Below, one piece after another: positions 48,036 through 60,178 of a stretch of 64,000 nt of DNA. The stretch comes from Branchiostoma floridae (taxonomy: Eukaryota; Chordata; Leptocardii; Amphioxiformes; Branchiostomatidae). The position numbers and the translations under genes were made by a program. The DNA lies in assembly GCF_000003815.2 (NCBI RefSeq), contig NC_049980.1, positions 15,805,576 to 15,869,575 of the forward strand. Direction: 5' to 3'. Under the pieces are notes generated by a model that searched no databases, had not been told where the DNA came from, and saw only the letters and a list, made by a program, of their open reading frames with translations. The stretch's first letter is position 1; each line of letters begins with the position of its first letter.

Positions 48036-48608
48036 GATCGCTAAACAAAAATGTACATGTACTGCAGGGTACTACCAGTGTCATGACAAACATCAGCTGT
48101 TACAAATGTGTATAAGGAAAAAAAGTATTATTGATTAAAGTCTTTCTTGATTGTAACCTTTGTTGACACTTTTTATTAGCATTTATATAAATGATTAAAT
48201 ATGTGATGGCTTTGTGGCATCTGACATGAAGTATTTCCTCAATGAAAATAACAAAGATCGGCAAAAGATGTACTCGTATATGACATTGTTATGGCACTTC
48301 ACTAACCAGTTAGTCTGGTATAGACCGTATAGTATCACTTACATGAAAAGGAACGTCTAAATAATTGCCACAAAATGCCAAATACTATCTGCTCATTGAC
48401 ATATTCAAAATGGTAAGGTAGGAACCAAGAAATATTGTAAAGCTCTGTATTCTTGGAAGTATTTGGTACATACATAACAAAGTTTCCTTAACATTTGACA
48501 ACTTTGTCTTTTTATTAACTGGAAGGGCAAAAAATTCTAGGTCGCACAAATAGACATTGATGGAAAAGATTGAAATTCTTCAAAAATAGACAAAGTTACT
48601 ACCCTCTT
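48036..48608. other. Convergent 3' flanks of HAUS1 and the C9orf85 homologue
   Basis: HAUS1 poly(A) signal ATTAAA at 48134-48139 on the plus strand; AATAAA on the minus strand (TTTATT at 48511-48516) serves the neighbour. Nothing else seen. Confidence 0.55.
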
Positions 48609-49643
48609 TCATATAGAAAGTTGTTCACATTTTTCCACAGCATTGTCAATGCCTGCTGCCATATCTTCTCTATCTGCCAAGTTGCCCTGCTGACCTGTAT
48701 CTCCAGAGTTTTCAGTACTTTTCCCATCTTTAGCAACCAAATCCCCATCTGAAACACTGTCTGGGTTTTGAAGAACCTTTTCCTCTTCTAAATCATCACT
48801 GCTGTCATCTTCACTATCCTCTGTGTTATCCCCAGCTGAGGGTTTTCTGTCTACATCCCCTCCCTTCTCCACACAGCGCATGAAGGTCCTACGCTGCCTC
48901 TCAGACATGAACTTCAACTCCTGCTGGAGCTCAGCATCCCTGGCAGCCTCCTCTGCTGGAGACAGGGTGGCTGGTGTCACCACCTCCTCACTCTTACCAC
49001 ACTTAGCACACACACCAGCAGTCCCTGGAGGTGATAGAAAATCATGACCATTAGCATGATTCAGTTAACTTCAACAAAGGATGTCAAGCATATCGCATAT
49101 CAAAATCATCCACTTATATTATTATGAGTGGCTTTTGTAAATGAAAAAAAAATGATTTGGGTATTTCATATATCTTGTTAACTTTCAGCAATGATGACAA
49201 CCATTGTTTCCTCAGCTAACGTAAAAGCACTAAGAAATCCAGTTGGGCCGAGACCATTATTTCTTTTAGTTCTATGCTTACAATCTACATCTGTGGTGGT
49301 GAACATGTATTAACTAATAAGTTTAACTTTTACAAAGGAAGGGGCAAGCAACTTGCATATACTTCTACCTACTTGCACATGGCATACACATGATGGTGTA
49401 GGCCTGTTTGACAGTCTTCTGTTCACACCTGACACATTTCTTGGGTTGAGACAGTGGTTTGTACTTCTTGTATTTAATCTTCCAGTCGATGACGGATTTG
49501 CAGTGTGGGCACAGTCCTCCCACCACCATGGCGTTCAGCTTCTTCGTCTTCTGACTCTGATCGTGCAAGTTGTTCTTGAAAGCCTTTGAATTCTTGTACT
49601 TCTGCGGGCGTGAACGCGCAACATTTCCTCTCTGTGAACTCAT
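48609..49643 (-). CDS. C9orf85 homologue (DUF2039 zinc-motif protein), complete
   Basis: Two exons on the minus strand: 49643-49373 and 49024-48609 (junction GCA A|GG), 228 residues. Begins MSSQRGNVARSRPQKYKN, almost the same as human C9orf85. Four CxxC pairs (CPHC, CVRC, CMPC, CAKC) within the first 105 residues can form two zinc sites; YKPLSQPKKC is another family block. The C-terminal half is acidic and disordered (TEDSEDDSSDDLEEE) and longer than in human. Function of the family is unknown to me; an RNA/ribosome-linked role is only a guess. Divergent from COMMD1. Confidence 0.92.
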
Positions 49644-49953
49644 TTTGACAAACCGTAACTTAACCGTTCAAGTCAGAAAAGGGAACTGAAAAGCAATCCA
49701 GCTACATGGGGGCAGCCATCTTGGTTTAGGACGTACCACCCCATTATAGGTAAGCTAAGCTACAAGATGGTAGCCTAGTTTTGTTACCGTATTCGCGTGT
49801 AGTACACCGTTAATATAGTTTACACTCTCTATATATAGTATCTATACATAAGAATATGAAATCAAAGTCTAAAGCGTACAAAATTCAAAGTATAAGGCAT
49901 CGCCAAAACCACACCGCCCCTTCATCAAACATGGATCAGTCCCGCGGGTCAAG
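49644..49953. promoter_or_regulatory. Divergent promoter between C9orf85 homologue and COMMD1
   Basis: 310 bases between two start codons pointing apart. No TATA box evident. Contains CAGCCATCTTGG and AAGATGG-type motifs (YY1-like) near both starts. Confidence 0.6.
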
Positions 49954-49990
49954 ATGGCTGACTCAAGCAAAAGTTTTCTCGGTCTGTTGA
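49931..49990 (+). promoter_or_regulatory. Upstream ORF overlapping the COMMD1 start
   Basis: ATG at 49931 in AACATGG (A at -3, G at +4), 23 bases before the COMMD1 ATG and in another frame; it runs 19 codons to TGA at 49988-49990, past the COMMD1 start at 49954. It matters only if transcription starts upstream of 49931. Confidence 0.5.
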
Positions 49991-52245
49991 ACGGCCTGGC
50001 TAGACGGACGTATTATGGGGATGAGAACATCACAGACGGCTTTCTGAAGGAAGAGTTGTACCCGGAGATGCCAGAGGGTGACTTTGAAGCATTGTTGTCT
50101 AAATGCAATGGCTTGATAAAGGTAGATATTCTGACGGTTACCCGGGTGGGGTGGGGGGCGTCACAAAAATTTTATGATTATGATAAGATCTAGAGTAGAG
50201 TTCTGGCGCAGGTAAGATATGATGTAAATAGATGACGTAAAATATTTTGTACAGCACGGCTATTAACATTACTAGGTAAAAAGTTGCGATACTGAACATG
50301 GCCTATGTCACATTTTTAATGATTTTTCATGAAAACTCATGATTTAATAATCATCTGGTGTATTATAATCATAATCATCTGGTGTATTTTGCCAGCCAGT
50401 AGGTACCCAAAGTATGAGTAATGAGGCTGTTTAACGTGGTCGAGGCACCTCCTCGAGCACGGGACCCCCGTTTTACGTCCCTCCCGGAAGACGATTTCGT
50501 GGAAAACTTCGTGAGGCTACAGCAATCCGGACGGCTATTAACATTACTAGGTAAAAAGTTGCGATACTGAACATGGCCTATGTCACATTTTTAATGATTT
50601 TTCATGAAAACTCATGATTTAGTTTTGATAGTTGGGAGAAGATCTTTTAAAACACCTCTCAGTAATCTGTAATTTGACAAATTAGAGCATGGTGTCAGCA
50701 GACATGGACTTCAAGCAGTTGGAGGCATTTGCCACCTCGCAGACCAAGCGTAAGCAAGGTGGAATCACGGAGGAGGAGGCTCAGATGCTGACCAAGTTTT
50801 GGAAAACCCACAAGTCGAAGATCCATCAGGTTGTTGTCAGCAGGTATGTCAGGCTATCTTAATCTTATATCTATTTCTGGGGACCTGCATGCCCTTTTCA
50901 GTTTGGCATACTCAGAGTTTAAATTCTAAATGTAGGGCTCTAATTCTGCAAGTAGTGCAATGGCCCTTTAATTCTACATTATCATTATGGATAGTAGCTA
51001 CCCTGATCTTACCATAAAATGTACATACAGTAATTGTCAAGTGTAATATTTCAAAGTTAAGGCCTGTACTTCTCAAACACAAAACATCATCAATTGCAGA
51101 TGTGCTTGGAACAACAAACTGAAGGATGTGAGCTGGAGGATTGATCTGAAGATGCAGGCTAAACATGTGGATCAGATCAACCAGCCCACAGCTATTGTAG
51201 AGCTGCAGGTACAGAATGGGGACCAACAGGTAAACACACTTAGTGTCACTACCTGTATATCATTCTCATATAGTAAAATTCTCTTAAACGCAACCAGGCT
51301 AGTACTCATTCTGTTCATATGTGCACTTTACCTTCTACAGCAGAATTTATGGAAAGATTTCATCAGAACATGTGGTATTAAACTATTATATGGCATAATG
51401 GCTATCTAAAGGCATTTGACCCTCTGAAATGCCCTGATGTTGTTTTCTTGGAAAAGACACTTTACTGAGTTTACACAGCTTTCCTCACTTTAGTGACGTC
51501 CATTGGGCATTTTGTTTGGTCCATTGTCTAATACTGATGAAGATGAAGAAGCTAAGTCACCCACTGATTTTATGTGCCAACATGCCTATTTGGCTGTAAG
51601 AAAAGTAGGAAATAAAGTTAACAGCAACCAATGTATTTATCAAAGTAGCAAAATTAAGCCAACAGAAGGTGAAGACTATAGTTGATGAAGAGAACAGTTT
51701 AAGATGTCTCACTCAAGTTCAGAATCTAAAGGTCAGAGCAGCTCAGGCACAATTTAGCCACCCAGCATATCTGTACACCTTTAGCTAGGTAATTAAACAA
51801 CTATTATCACTATTACAGATGCAGGTGACAATGATAGGTGTAGATAGATTGAAGGTACCTTAATATCTCTATGTGTATCTTGTTACTGGTATATTGGTAC
51901 TCCATACAATGCCATCAGCGTCACACACACACATTGTCTTAAAACATTTTCTACTCAATAAAATACATGTAATAGTAGTTTAGAGCAAAGTAAATTGGTT
52001 ACCACGAGGTTGGTAATTTGCTGTTTGTAAATATTTTGGACCTTGTGAACTCTGCAGTCTTAGCAGTAGCTAAAGCCATTTGTACACAAAAATGTATGTA
52101 AACGGAGATGATTGAGACTTGCTTATGGTTTCTTTTTCAGGAGTCTAATGTTGTCAGGTTTGAGATGGACGAAGAGAGGTTATCCAAGGTCGTCAAAGAC
52201 ATAGAGAAGATTGAGGAACAGATCAGTGCTCACTGTCAAAAATGA
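49954..52245 (+). CDS. COMMD1: COMM domain-containing protein 1, complete
   Basis: Commander/CCC-complex subunit involved in endosomal recycling, copper handling and NF-kB turnover. Exons 49954-50121, 50686-50843, 51100-51229, 52141-52245; phases agree; 186 residues (human 190). Conserved blocks: SADMDFKQLEAF, GGITEEEAQ, KFWKTHKSKI, and the COMM domain WRIDLKMQAKH ... AIVELQV ... RFEMDEERL. ATG in good context (AAGATGG). Intron 1 contains a perfect 91-bp direct repeat. Poly(A) signal ATTAAA at 52864-52869, only about 40 bases from the AATAAA of the convergent neighbour. Confidence 0.95.
50256..50621. repeat. Perfect 91-bp direct repeat around a 184-bp spacer
   Basis: 50256-50346 and 50531-50621 agree in every base by eye; both begin ACGGCTATTAACATTACTAG. 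The spacer contains a duplicated ATAATCATCTGGTGTAT and a GC-rich block GGGACCCCCGTTTTACGTCC. In COMMD1 intron 1. Confidence 0.9.
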
Positions 52246-53053
52246 TACACAAGAAAGGAACTTTTCCTAGTAGATCCTCTGTAATTTTGGACATCAACTC
52301 TAGTTATGGATGAATAATTTTTTTGTCAATTGATATAAGTTTTTAAAATCATCTGCGGGGTAAACAGATAATGTATTTGTAATTGATTTAACATGTATTA
52401 AGAATATTTATCTCAGTTGATAACTATGTCATACCTCACAAGATTCTGAAAAAACTGCATTTTGAATGTAATAGGAGATAAGAATACATGTCGCATGCAA
52501 AAAATATTTTTAGCATATTCACATGTATTGATTGAAGGTATATATGTTCTATGACAGTAGATGACTCTGTGATTTGAGGAAATCCAAATTTGTACACTCT
52601 TAGAAGGAAACTGGATATGTTACATTGGGATCAGATTTTTTTGTCTGCATACATTGTGAAATGTATGAGCCAATTCTACAAATCCAACCATTAAATCATT
52701 CACTGTATATCATATTTCTGTTGCAACCAGTATAATGTAGATGTAATGTAATGTAACAAACATTGAATTTAAATAATTAATCTTTGTAACAGCAAAGGTA
52801 ATGAAAATTGTAACATAGATTTCAACTTAACCTTTGAATGTTTCGTACAAATACGAAGTTCAAATTAAAGAAATGTTTATTTTTCTTTTTCAAAACCACA
52901 TCAGGCTTTATTGATTCTTTCTGCACAGAAAGAGGCAAAGTACTGATGAACAGTACAACATTTTTTTTACGTCATCCCTGCTACTGGTAGCCTTTGGCAT
53001 CAACCGCATCAACCATTAGTTATGACATAAAGCTGAACGTTAACTGGAATATG
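52246..53053. terminator. Convergent 3' ends of COMMD1 and the orphan gene
   Basis: COMMD1 ATTAAA at 52864-52869 (+) and AATAAA of the neighbour as TTTATT at 52907-52912 (-) lie 38 bases apart, so the two transcripts probably overlap tail to tail. No coding sequence. Confidence 0.6.
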
Positions 53054-55842
53054 TCACTCCTCTGTGTACAAATTCATGAATCTCTGGAAGACTTCGGGCC
53101 CTCGCTGACGCATTGTGGCCAAGATACCAAGTGGGTCAGGATTGATGATGCAAGCAGAAGACTCAACATCTTGTGAAGGCAGAGAGGACACTAGTGGAGT
53201 TTTCTGTGCAGTCTCCACAGAGTTTGGGAAGTGGTGCTGTCCTTCAGGGATTGTCAGGCTAGCTTCTGTGGTAAAGTATGATACAGTTGGAGTTGGATTG
53301 CACCAGAAGAAAAATCCATTGAATTCTTAAGTAGTCTCTAACACAAACATACCCATTCCAATAATGATCCTTGTAGTTTGAAATGTGCTGTTTAATGTGA
53401 TAAATGTCCTACCTGAGGAATACTGCTGGTGATAGGTTTGTTGGGGCTCCATAGCTTGTGTTGCCCGAGTCCAGTATGATGCCTTTGAAAAAGAGATCCA
53501 GTAATGAATGTCTGCTTTGTGGATTGATCTTCATGTTTACAAAATACCATGGAGACTAACAAAACGTAATGAAAATTACTACAAGTTACATGAAACAAAA
53601 TGTAGCGATACTCACCCGGCAGCAGTGTGATGATGTCTTTCTGGAGTGCTGTCTAAAGCAATTACACAAAAGGTACATTAACTCCATTTATATCAGCTGG
53701 GTAACCATGTACCTGATCAAAGCAAGGATTTCCAGCATTGCCGCCATCCAGACCTGTGCTGTACTGCAGGAAGCTGAGCTCTAATGGAGACATTGATGGA
53801 ACCTGAGTACAAAGAGAGGTATGTCAGGTATACTATGCAAGCTTTTCACCCATTTCACTTTTTAATACTTTATCAAGCATTGATTTATTCCCCTAAATTT
53901 CAGATAGATATTCCATACAGGCCAAAACTAGCCTGAGTCAGGGGTGAGTGTCATCTGATTTACTACTTTTAATAGTTGCTCGCCTTAAAATGAATTGAAG
54001 AACCTGGAAGTAAATTAGATGGCACCAAGGCTAGGACAACACACACTTCATCATGCTTTGCCAATGATATTGCTAATCAGTCACAGTTAGAAAAACTTTG
54101 TGTTAGGAAGTTTGTGGCATCATTTTAAATTTGTTCTTTAGATTGCTATAATTATTATTGTGTACAGGCAATTGGTGGCAAGTACCATTATTCTTTAAAA
54201 GATAGTACAAAGAAGGACATCAATACCTGCTGCACCCCAGGTGTCATATTGTGGCCAGAGATATCCCATGCAGATGATGGTGACCCAGGACTTCCATAAC
54301 TCTCCCTATTCCTAGTGGACTTCACACTGTATGTATGTGGTTGAAAATTCTCTTCTTCTTGAACTGAGTCATCACTATCTCTTTTGGCCCTTGCCCTTAC
54401 GTCAGTAGCATTTGTTGAAGCCAACCTGAAACTGAACAAAGAAGATGTACAGTAAAAAGCACCAGTAGTCAAATTGAAAGGTGCTTTGCATGGCTCTTTT
54501 ATTATATATTAATGCAAATGTGTCCTTGGTATAGTTAATTCGTAATTTGATATCAATATTCAGGTTCTTAAACCAGTTCCCTGCCAAGTCAGCCTCTTGA
54601 CACCAAATGTGTATTATATCACAGTTAGGCAGTGGAGAAAAGGGTAAGCTTGTTCACCATATATGGTAATTCTTTATTATGTTAACTTTTACACTCACCA
54701 GTCAAAGTCTGTCCGCTTCTTTTTTAGTTGAGCAACATGATGGTTGACATGATTGTCATCTCTCCTCCTCCTCTTCTTGTCTCTCCCTGATGATCGCAAC
54801 TTGCTGGGATGAGGCAGGTCCTTTCTATCCAACCAGTATCTTGCTTTTGATGATGAGGATGCAGAAGAGACCTCTCTGTTCACCCTTTGACTTGACTTCT
54901 AAAATACACATGGACTCATTTCAGATCAATGTGACAATAATAACTTTGGTGTTGATGCAGTATTGTTTAGGGTAAGTTACAAGGTGTGAAGTTGCATGGA
55001 AAGAAAAGCAAAAATTAAGTAAAATATAACCCCAACTAAATGGTCTTACTTGCAGGCATTAGCAAAACTCACCACTCCAAGTAGATCATCAAGAGTTGAG
55101 GAATTGTCGAAGAATGACCTGTTTTTAACAAAGATCAAAGGTTGTGTTAAGCTTAGCCATTGCAGGTTATGTAACACCTATTTGTTTCTTGAGTTCATTT
55201 TTAATGTTCATGGTAATGTTATCTAATATGATCAAACTAAGAGTATAGTGCATTTATCAATTTAGCATGTGATACAAATACTAAAGCAGCAACGTTAATG
55301 CGACTTTTCATAGTCCTGATCCAATGTTGCCTACAAATGTTTGGTTAGAAAAACTTTGTTCAAAAAGCAACACAAAATACAGATAAAGTTAAACCACTGA
55401 CGATGATTCATCACATCCAATGGCATCCCAGTCAAAGGTCTCATTACTTGGGTGGACCTCAGCATCCTCCTCCTTTCTGTACCGCTTTACAGTCTTGGAC
55501 ACCCTGACATCGATGACAATGGACAATTGTATGGGTCATGTATTCTTAGAAGACAACACTTACTAGTATTATTATTGTCTTAAATAGACCCTCGTTTTGT
55601 ACAATCAACGTGCAATTTCCACAAGTTAAGTGACGTCAGTCTAATAACCCCAAAACTTTTTTATAAAGATAAAGAAGAAATGCTTACCTTGCAAACGGAA
55701 GTTCATAGACACCTTGTGGTCTCCTTTTGACCTCAGTTTGAACAGGATCATCAGTCAAATTTGAAAGTTCGTTGCTCTGGACACCACTTTCGTCGTATCT
55801 TCTGCCGATTTTACTCGGCGGTTTAATTGTTGGAGTTTGCAT
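53054..55842 (-). CDS. Unrecognised 370-residue basic, probably nuclear protein, nine exons
   Basis: Minus-strand exons 55842-55688, 55503-55402, 55118-55073, 54898-54699, 54431-54227, 53802-53713, 53648-53616, 53482-53413, 53265-53054. All borders are GT-AG and the phases give one frame of 371 codons. N-terminus MQTPTIKPPSKIGRRYDESG; then FDWDAIGCDESSFFDNSSTL; a serine run and a strong basic cluster GRDKKRRRRDD plus LKKKRTDFDW (nuclear signals); C-terminus DPLGILATMRQRGPEVFQRF, likely a helix. The rest is Ser/Gln/Pro-rich. No domain recognised. The 33-nt seventh exon uses the second of two nearby AGs (TTTAGACAG); the first gives a stop later. Driven from the CRE-bearing promoter at 55843-56180. 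Confidence 0.75.
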
Positions 55843-56177
55843 GTTAATTATATACGTGTGCTAGATATGATCCGTCGTCCTCTGGCACTAAAAATCTCAT
55901 CATTTGTGAAAAAGTGCTTTCACCCAAAGCTTGCAGGAAGAAGAAAAGGCCATTAGAGCCATAGTGTCTGGTTACGTCTGGGTATTAAACATGCTCCAGT
56001 CGTTGTGAAATATTTAGCGAAATCAAGAAGTTAAACTCTCGATAAAGAGAAAATTTCCTCAGCGACAGACGACAAAACAGACTTCTGTCGTCTGCAACTT
56101 TCGTAATCCCGCGCCATTTTGGTGACGTCACATTGACGTCATCGCATTAATTGCTTGGAGACACAAAAGCTACTAAG
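55843..56177. promoter_or_regulatory. Probable divergent promoter with two CREs
   Basis: Two perfect TGACGTCA octamers at 56123-56130 and 56134-56141, centre to centre 11 bases (one helical turn), next to GCGCCATTTT (E2F/YY1-like). It lies between the orphan gene's ATG and a plus-strand AAGATGGCGG. Confidence 0.6.
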
Positions 56178-56221
56178 ATGGCGGAAAGTTGGTGCTGAAG
56201 TTCGTGACTAAAACGTCAAAT
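56160..56221 (+). other. Putative untranslated first exon of the 62-kb gene
   Basis: Contains AAGATGGCGGAAAG and ends at a canonical donor (AAAT|GTGAGT, donor at 56222). The ATG opens only six codons before TGA, so it would be 5' UTR. The next plus-strand acceptor leading to a coding exon is at 61927. The link across 5.7 kb is inference. Confidence 0.35.
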
Positions 56222-56430
56222 GTGAGTATTTCCCTGTCAGATTCTTGCCCATGAATGCGACTTGTTTACATGGAGAGTTTGAGGATTGTTTGATTAAGAA
56301 AATGTTGCAAGGGACCTTGGGGTGGTCATCAATAGCGTTACTTTTTGGGAAACAGAAGGTGGGAGGGGGAAATAGTTTCCATGGGCCATAATTAAGTTGG
56401 CGTTGTCAGTTGTGATGGAAACATGCCCAC

Positions 56431-59400
56431 GAAATCTTTGAAATCTTTGAAATCTTTATTAACATACCACGTTGCAGACATTTAGTTATGTCTGAATTGT
56501 GTTGGCATTTACATGTGCTCCTCCAGGGAGAAATACACTATAAGTTAAGTACATCAATCTAAAAGGACACCATTGTTCAAAGTCTTAAATGCTACCAATA
56601 CGACTTTTATCACCGATAAGGGACCATTGGTCTTAGACTACATATCACAATCAAGACAAGTATTCTGTTATTATGGACAGACATGCACAATATAATAGTC
56701 GATATAATTTGTTCAAAAGATGTGTTCAAAAGTCACTCAATTCTTTCAAAAGTCACTCAGTGATCAGGCCATACTTGTTAATCAGTTGGCACATGTACGG
56801 TATTGGCGAGTTTCTATATCTGTTGGTTCGTGCTGCTGGGCAATCTACCTTATCACTGTTTCTGGTAGTGCGGCCAGTTATCTGAAATCTTTGCGGAGGT
56901 AGCCAGTCTCTGTACTCAGATTTCAAGAGTGACTTAGCAAACTTTACACATAACAGTTCCCTTCTCTCGGATAGCCATGACAGTCCTAGCCGTTGGAGTG
57001 CAAGGTCGTATCCTACGTAGGAGTCACCAAGAATAATGCGGCATGCCCGTCTTTGGATCCGCTCAAGGTTTCGTTCTTGGGTTTTAGTGAGACCGGGGGA
57101 CCAGGCAGGGGCTGCATACTCCAGGATAGGTCTAATGTATCCTGTGTAGATGGTGGTGAGGTCACTATGGGAGAGGTTAAACCTTTTGAGTCGTTTAAGG
57201 AAGTACAGCTTCTTAGCTGCTCTCCCCTCCATGTAGTTCACTTGTTTGTCCCAGCGTAGGTTGTTTTGGACAAACACACCAAGTAGTTTCAAGCTGGGGA
57301 CTTCGGGCAGTGACACATCACCTATTTGTAGCGATGGCAGCAATGGGGGATTCCGGCTAAAGTAGACATGCATGACCATACACTTACCACTGTTCAAAAG
57401 CATATGGTTAGTTTCAGACCAGGAGTTTAACTCATCCAGATCACTTTGTAGAGTAGATGCCTGGTTGAGGGTTCTAGTTTCTAACATGTTCATATCATCG
57501 ACATACTTCCACACAGAACTGTCGGCGTTATTGCAGGCATCATCAATTAAGACTAGGAAAAGTATGGGCCCTAGCAGGGTGCCTTGTGCAACCCCGCACG
57601 ACAGATACTCCCATCCGGACAGAGACCCTCGGTAGCGTACAACTTGCCGCCTGTTGGTGATAAAGTCACATATCCAGGGCACAAGTTCCGGTCTTAGGCC
57701 CTTATCTATCAGTTTTGTGATCACTGTGTTATGGTGCAGCCTATCGAAGGCCTTTGAGAAGTCAGTGGCCAAGATTGAGCAAGTCGTAGATGGTTTGTCT
57801 GTAGCTTTGCATATACTGTCGACTAGGCTGACAATAGCGTGTACAGTCGAGCGCCCTTTCAGGCTTCCAAACTGACGCCTGTCAAAGTCAATGTCGTTCA
57901 AGATCCAATTCAGAGCGAAGTATTCAGCAATCTTGGAAAACTGAGATGTAAGGGAAATTGGTCTTAGTTGGTCAAGTGTGGGTGGCTGAGATTTTGGAAT
58001 GGGGACTACCACAGCTTCTTTCCACTGACTCGGCACGAGACCTTCCGCAAAGGAGGTGTTGAGGATATGACAAAAGGGATCGGCAAATTCACAAGCGAAC
58101 TCCCGTAGTAGCTTCAAAGGTATATTATCAGGGCCGGGTGCCTTGCTTGACTTGGTTGCTAAGAGGCGCTTGTACACGTCCCAAACCTGAAGGGGAGGTA
58201 ACTGTTTGGAGGCAGGTAGAAAGCTTGGTAGTGTGGTGAAGTCAAGCGGAGGGAGGGTCTGGGATATTCCGGCAAACTTGGAATTGATGGCTTTAGCTAT
58301 AGCGGCATTATCCTCAGTGTCTAGGCCCGGGACCTTGATCTCGGTCTCACCCTTTCTAGCGTTGGCCATGTTCATCACTTCCTGGTGCCATTTACGTGGG
58401 TTGGCAGTTTTGAGGGAGGCGACTCTGTCTGTGAAGTGGTTCTTCTTGGCACGGGTTATAGCCCTGTGTGTCATGTTTCTGTATAGTTTCCAAACTGCTG
58501 GGATCTGCTTGTGGAACGCCTTCTGCCTCAGGGCGATTAGACGTTTGATGTGGGGTGTCATCCACGGTTTGTCGGAAATGTGCGTCTTGATGGTTTTGAT
58601 TGGGAAACAGGTAGCAATGGCATCCACGAGTGTTGCATGAAAGGCATTTGCCTTTGCGATCGTGCCAGATGCGTTGTACACCTCTGACCAGTCGTGGGTC
58701 GTGGCCCACCGGCCAAACTCAAAAAGATTTTGTTCACTCAGGTGTCTGATTTGTTTTACTGTAGGTTTAATGCGAACATGTTCCTCCTTGGGGGTCCAGA
58801 GAACTGACAAGTGGTCACTCAGACCCACGGGAGGCAAGACTGTAGGGGGGTGATACTCGTTTTTCATATTCGTTACAATCAGATCCAGCATGGCGTTCCC
58901 TCTGGTGTTGTTTCGTACGACTTGAGACATAACAGTACCTCTGCACAGTCCCGATATGTCGAGTCTGTTGAAATCACCAAGAATGGCAATTCCACAGTCT
59001 GGGTGTTTACTGCGAATCTTGTCAGAAACAGTCAACAGATGATCAATAAGGACGTCTCCGTTAGGTGAGCTGGGGGGGAAGTATACTCCACAGACAATGA
59101 TTGCCGACAGGGGACGCGGTAGCCGCCGTGGTCTCGTCCAGACCCACACGCATTCAAGGCCGTCCGGTACGTCGTATTCTGTCAGCTGCCTTGACATTAT
59201 CTGTTGTTTGACATATACTGCCACACCACCTCCTCTCTTGTCAGTTCTGTGTGTTGAGAAGACATTAAAATCACTAACCGCAATGGCAGTCTCGGGGTGG
59301 GTGTTTGATTCCCAAGTCTCAGACACAATGGCGATCTCTACATTGTTGTAGGCCAGCGTCGCTTGGAATTCGTCTATTTTGTTTATTATAGATCTCGGGT

Positions 59401-59590
59401 TGCATAGGAACATTCGAGGGATAGAAGCACGGCCAGAAGACTTGGTTTGGGGGGCACAGTCAACGGGTACGTTACGCAATACTCTGTCCCTCTTGACCAC
59501 CGATGACGCACTGACTGATTTGCATCTGAATCGGTCAAGCAGAGAGGGCAAATAAGTGATTATTCGCAGGTTCGTGTGTAGGATAAGATA
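56431..59590 (-). mobile_element. CR1-like LINE with an intact 932-codon ORF2
   Basis: Frame 59551-56753 on the minus strand has no interruption. APE endonuclease: NPRSIINKIDEFQ, SETWESN with catalytic Glu present, GDFNRLD, GLSDHLSV. Reverse transcriptase: SKAPGPDNIPLKLL, LRPISLTSQFSKIAE, TDFSKAFDRLHHN, GVAQGTLLGPILF and the catalytic YVDD in KYVDDMNM. The C-terminal part has RIQRRACRIILG. The 3' UTR ends in three TTTGAAATC-type repeats (56431-56457, plus strand GAAATCTTT), the short tandem tail of CR1-type LINEs. All visible catalytic motifs are kept, so it may have been active recently. No ORF1 seen; sits in the putative first intron of the last gene. Confidence 0.9.
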
Positions 59591-59882
59591 GCTTATACAT
59601 GTTTTTGCTTCTGATCATACCACCTACGCGCACCACGTACAGTTTGGGGCGAGACTACCTGGAAATCAAGAGTCCAAAATGTAATGCAAAATTGTCCCAT
59701 TTGGGAATGCCGCCGGCCATGGGTGCTAAATCGTAAATGTTACTTTTTTGTAGTACCAAGAAGGTTGTTAGATCCAAGAATATTCGTCTTATCAAAGAAA
59801 CCATGGTAGGAAAAATATTTTTATGGACCACATAGACATGAATACGGAATATTAATTTAATTAAAGTACTAGTTAGTTTTCG

Positions 59883-59921
59883 GTTAGACCAAGAAAGTTT
59901 TTTAAATCTCCTTGGCTAGAC
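59883..59921. mobile_element. Aged 25-bp palindromic micro-insertion of the CAAGGAGG family
   Basis: A partly decayed palindrome from CAAGAAAG (59890) to CTCCTTG (59914) between GTTAGAC and GCTAGAC (6 of 7 bases alike). Weaker than the other members. Confidence 0.4.
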
Positions 59922-60178
59922 AGAAGTACATGGGTCAGAATACCAGTGCATAGTGGTGTTCAGAACCAGTCCATACTCTACAGTATGGCCCAGGCTTTGA
60001 AGTTGTATTGCACTGGCAGCTTTATTGATTTAAACCCACTTCGCATGCACTGCTGTCAAAAGTTTGACTACCATGTTTGGAATTCAATACAATGTTACAA
60101 TATTTTGTTCGCGAACACCACATTGTCTCAACTTCTGCTGCATTCCACATTGGAATGTTCAATGCTTTTTCCTGGTAC

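Noticed and set aside
53616-53655. Acceptor TTTAG at 53652-53656 for the orphan's seventh exon
   Set aside because: It gives a frame that cannot join the last exon without a stop (AG|A AGC TAG); the next AG, four bases on, closes the frame.
58206-58640. 144-codon plus-strand open frame
   Set aside because: Antisense to the reverse transcriptase of the CR1-like LINE; no homology of its own.
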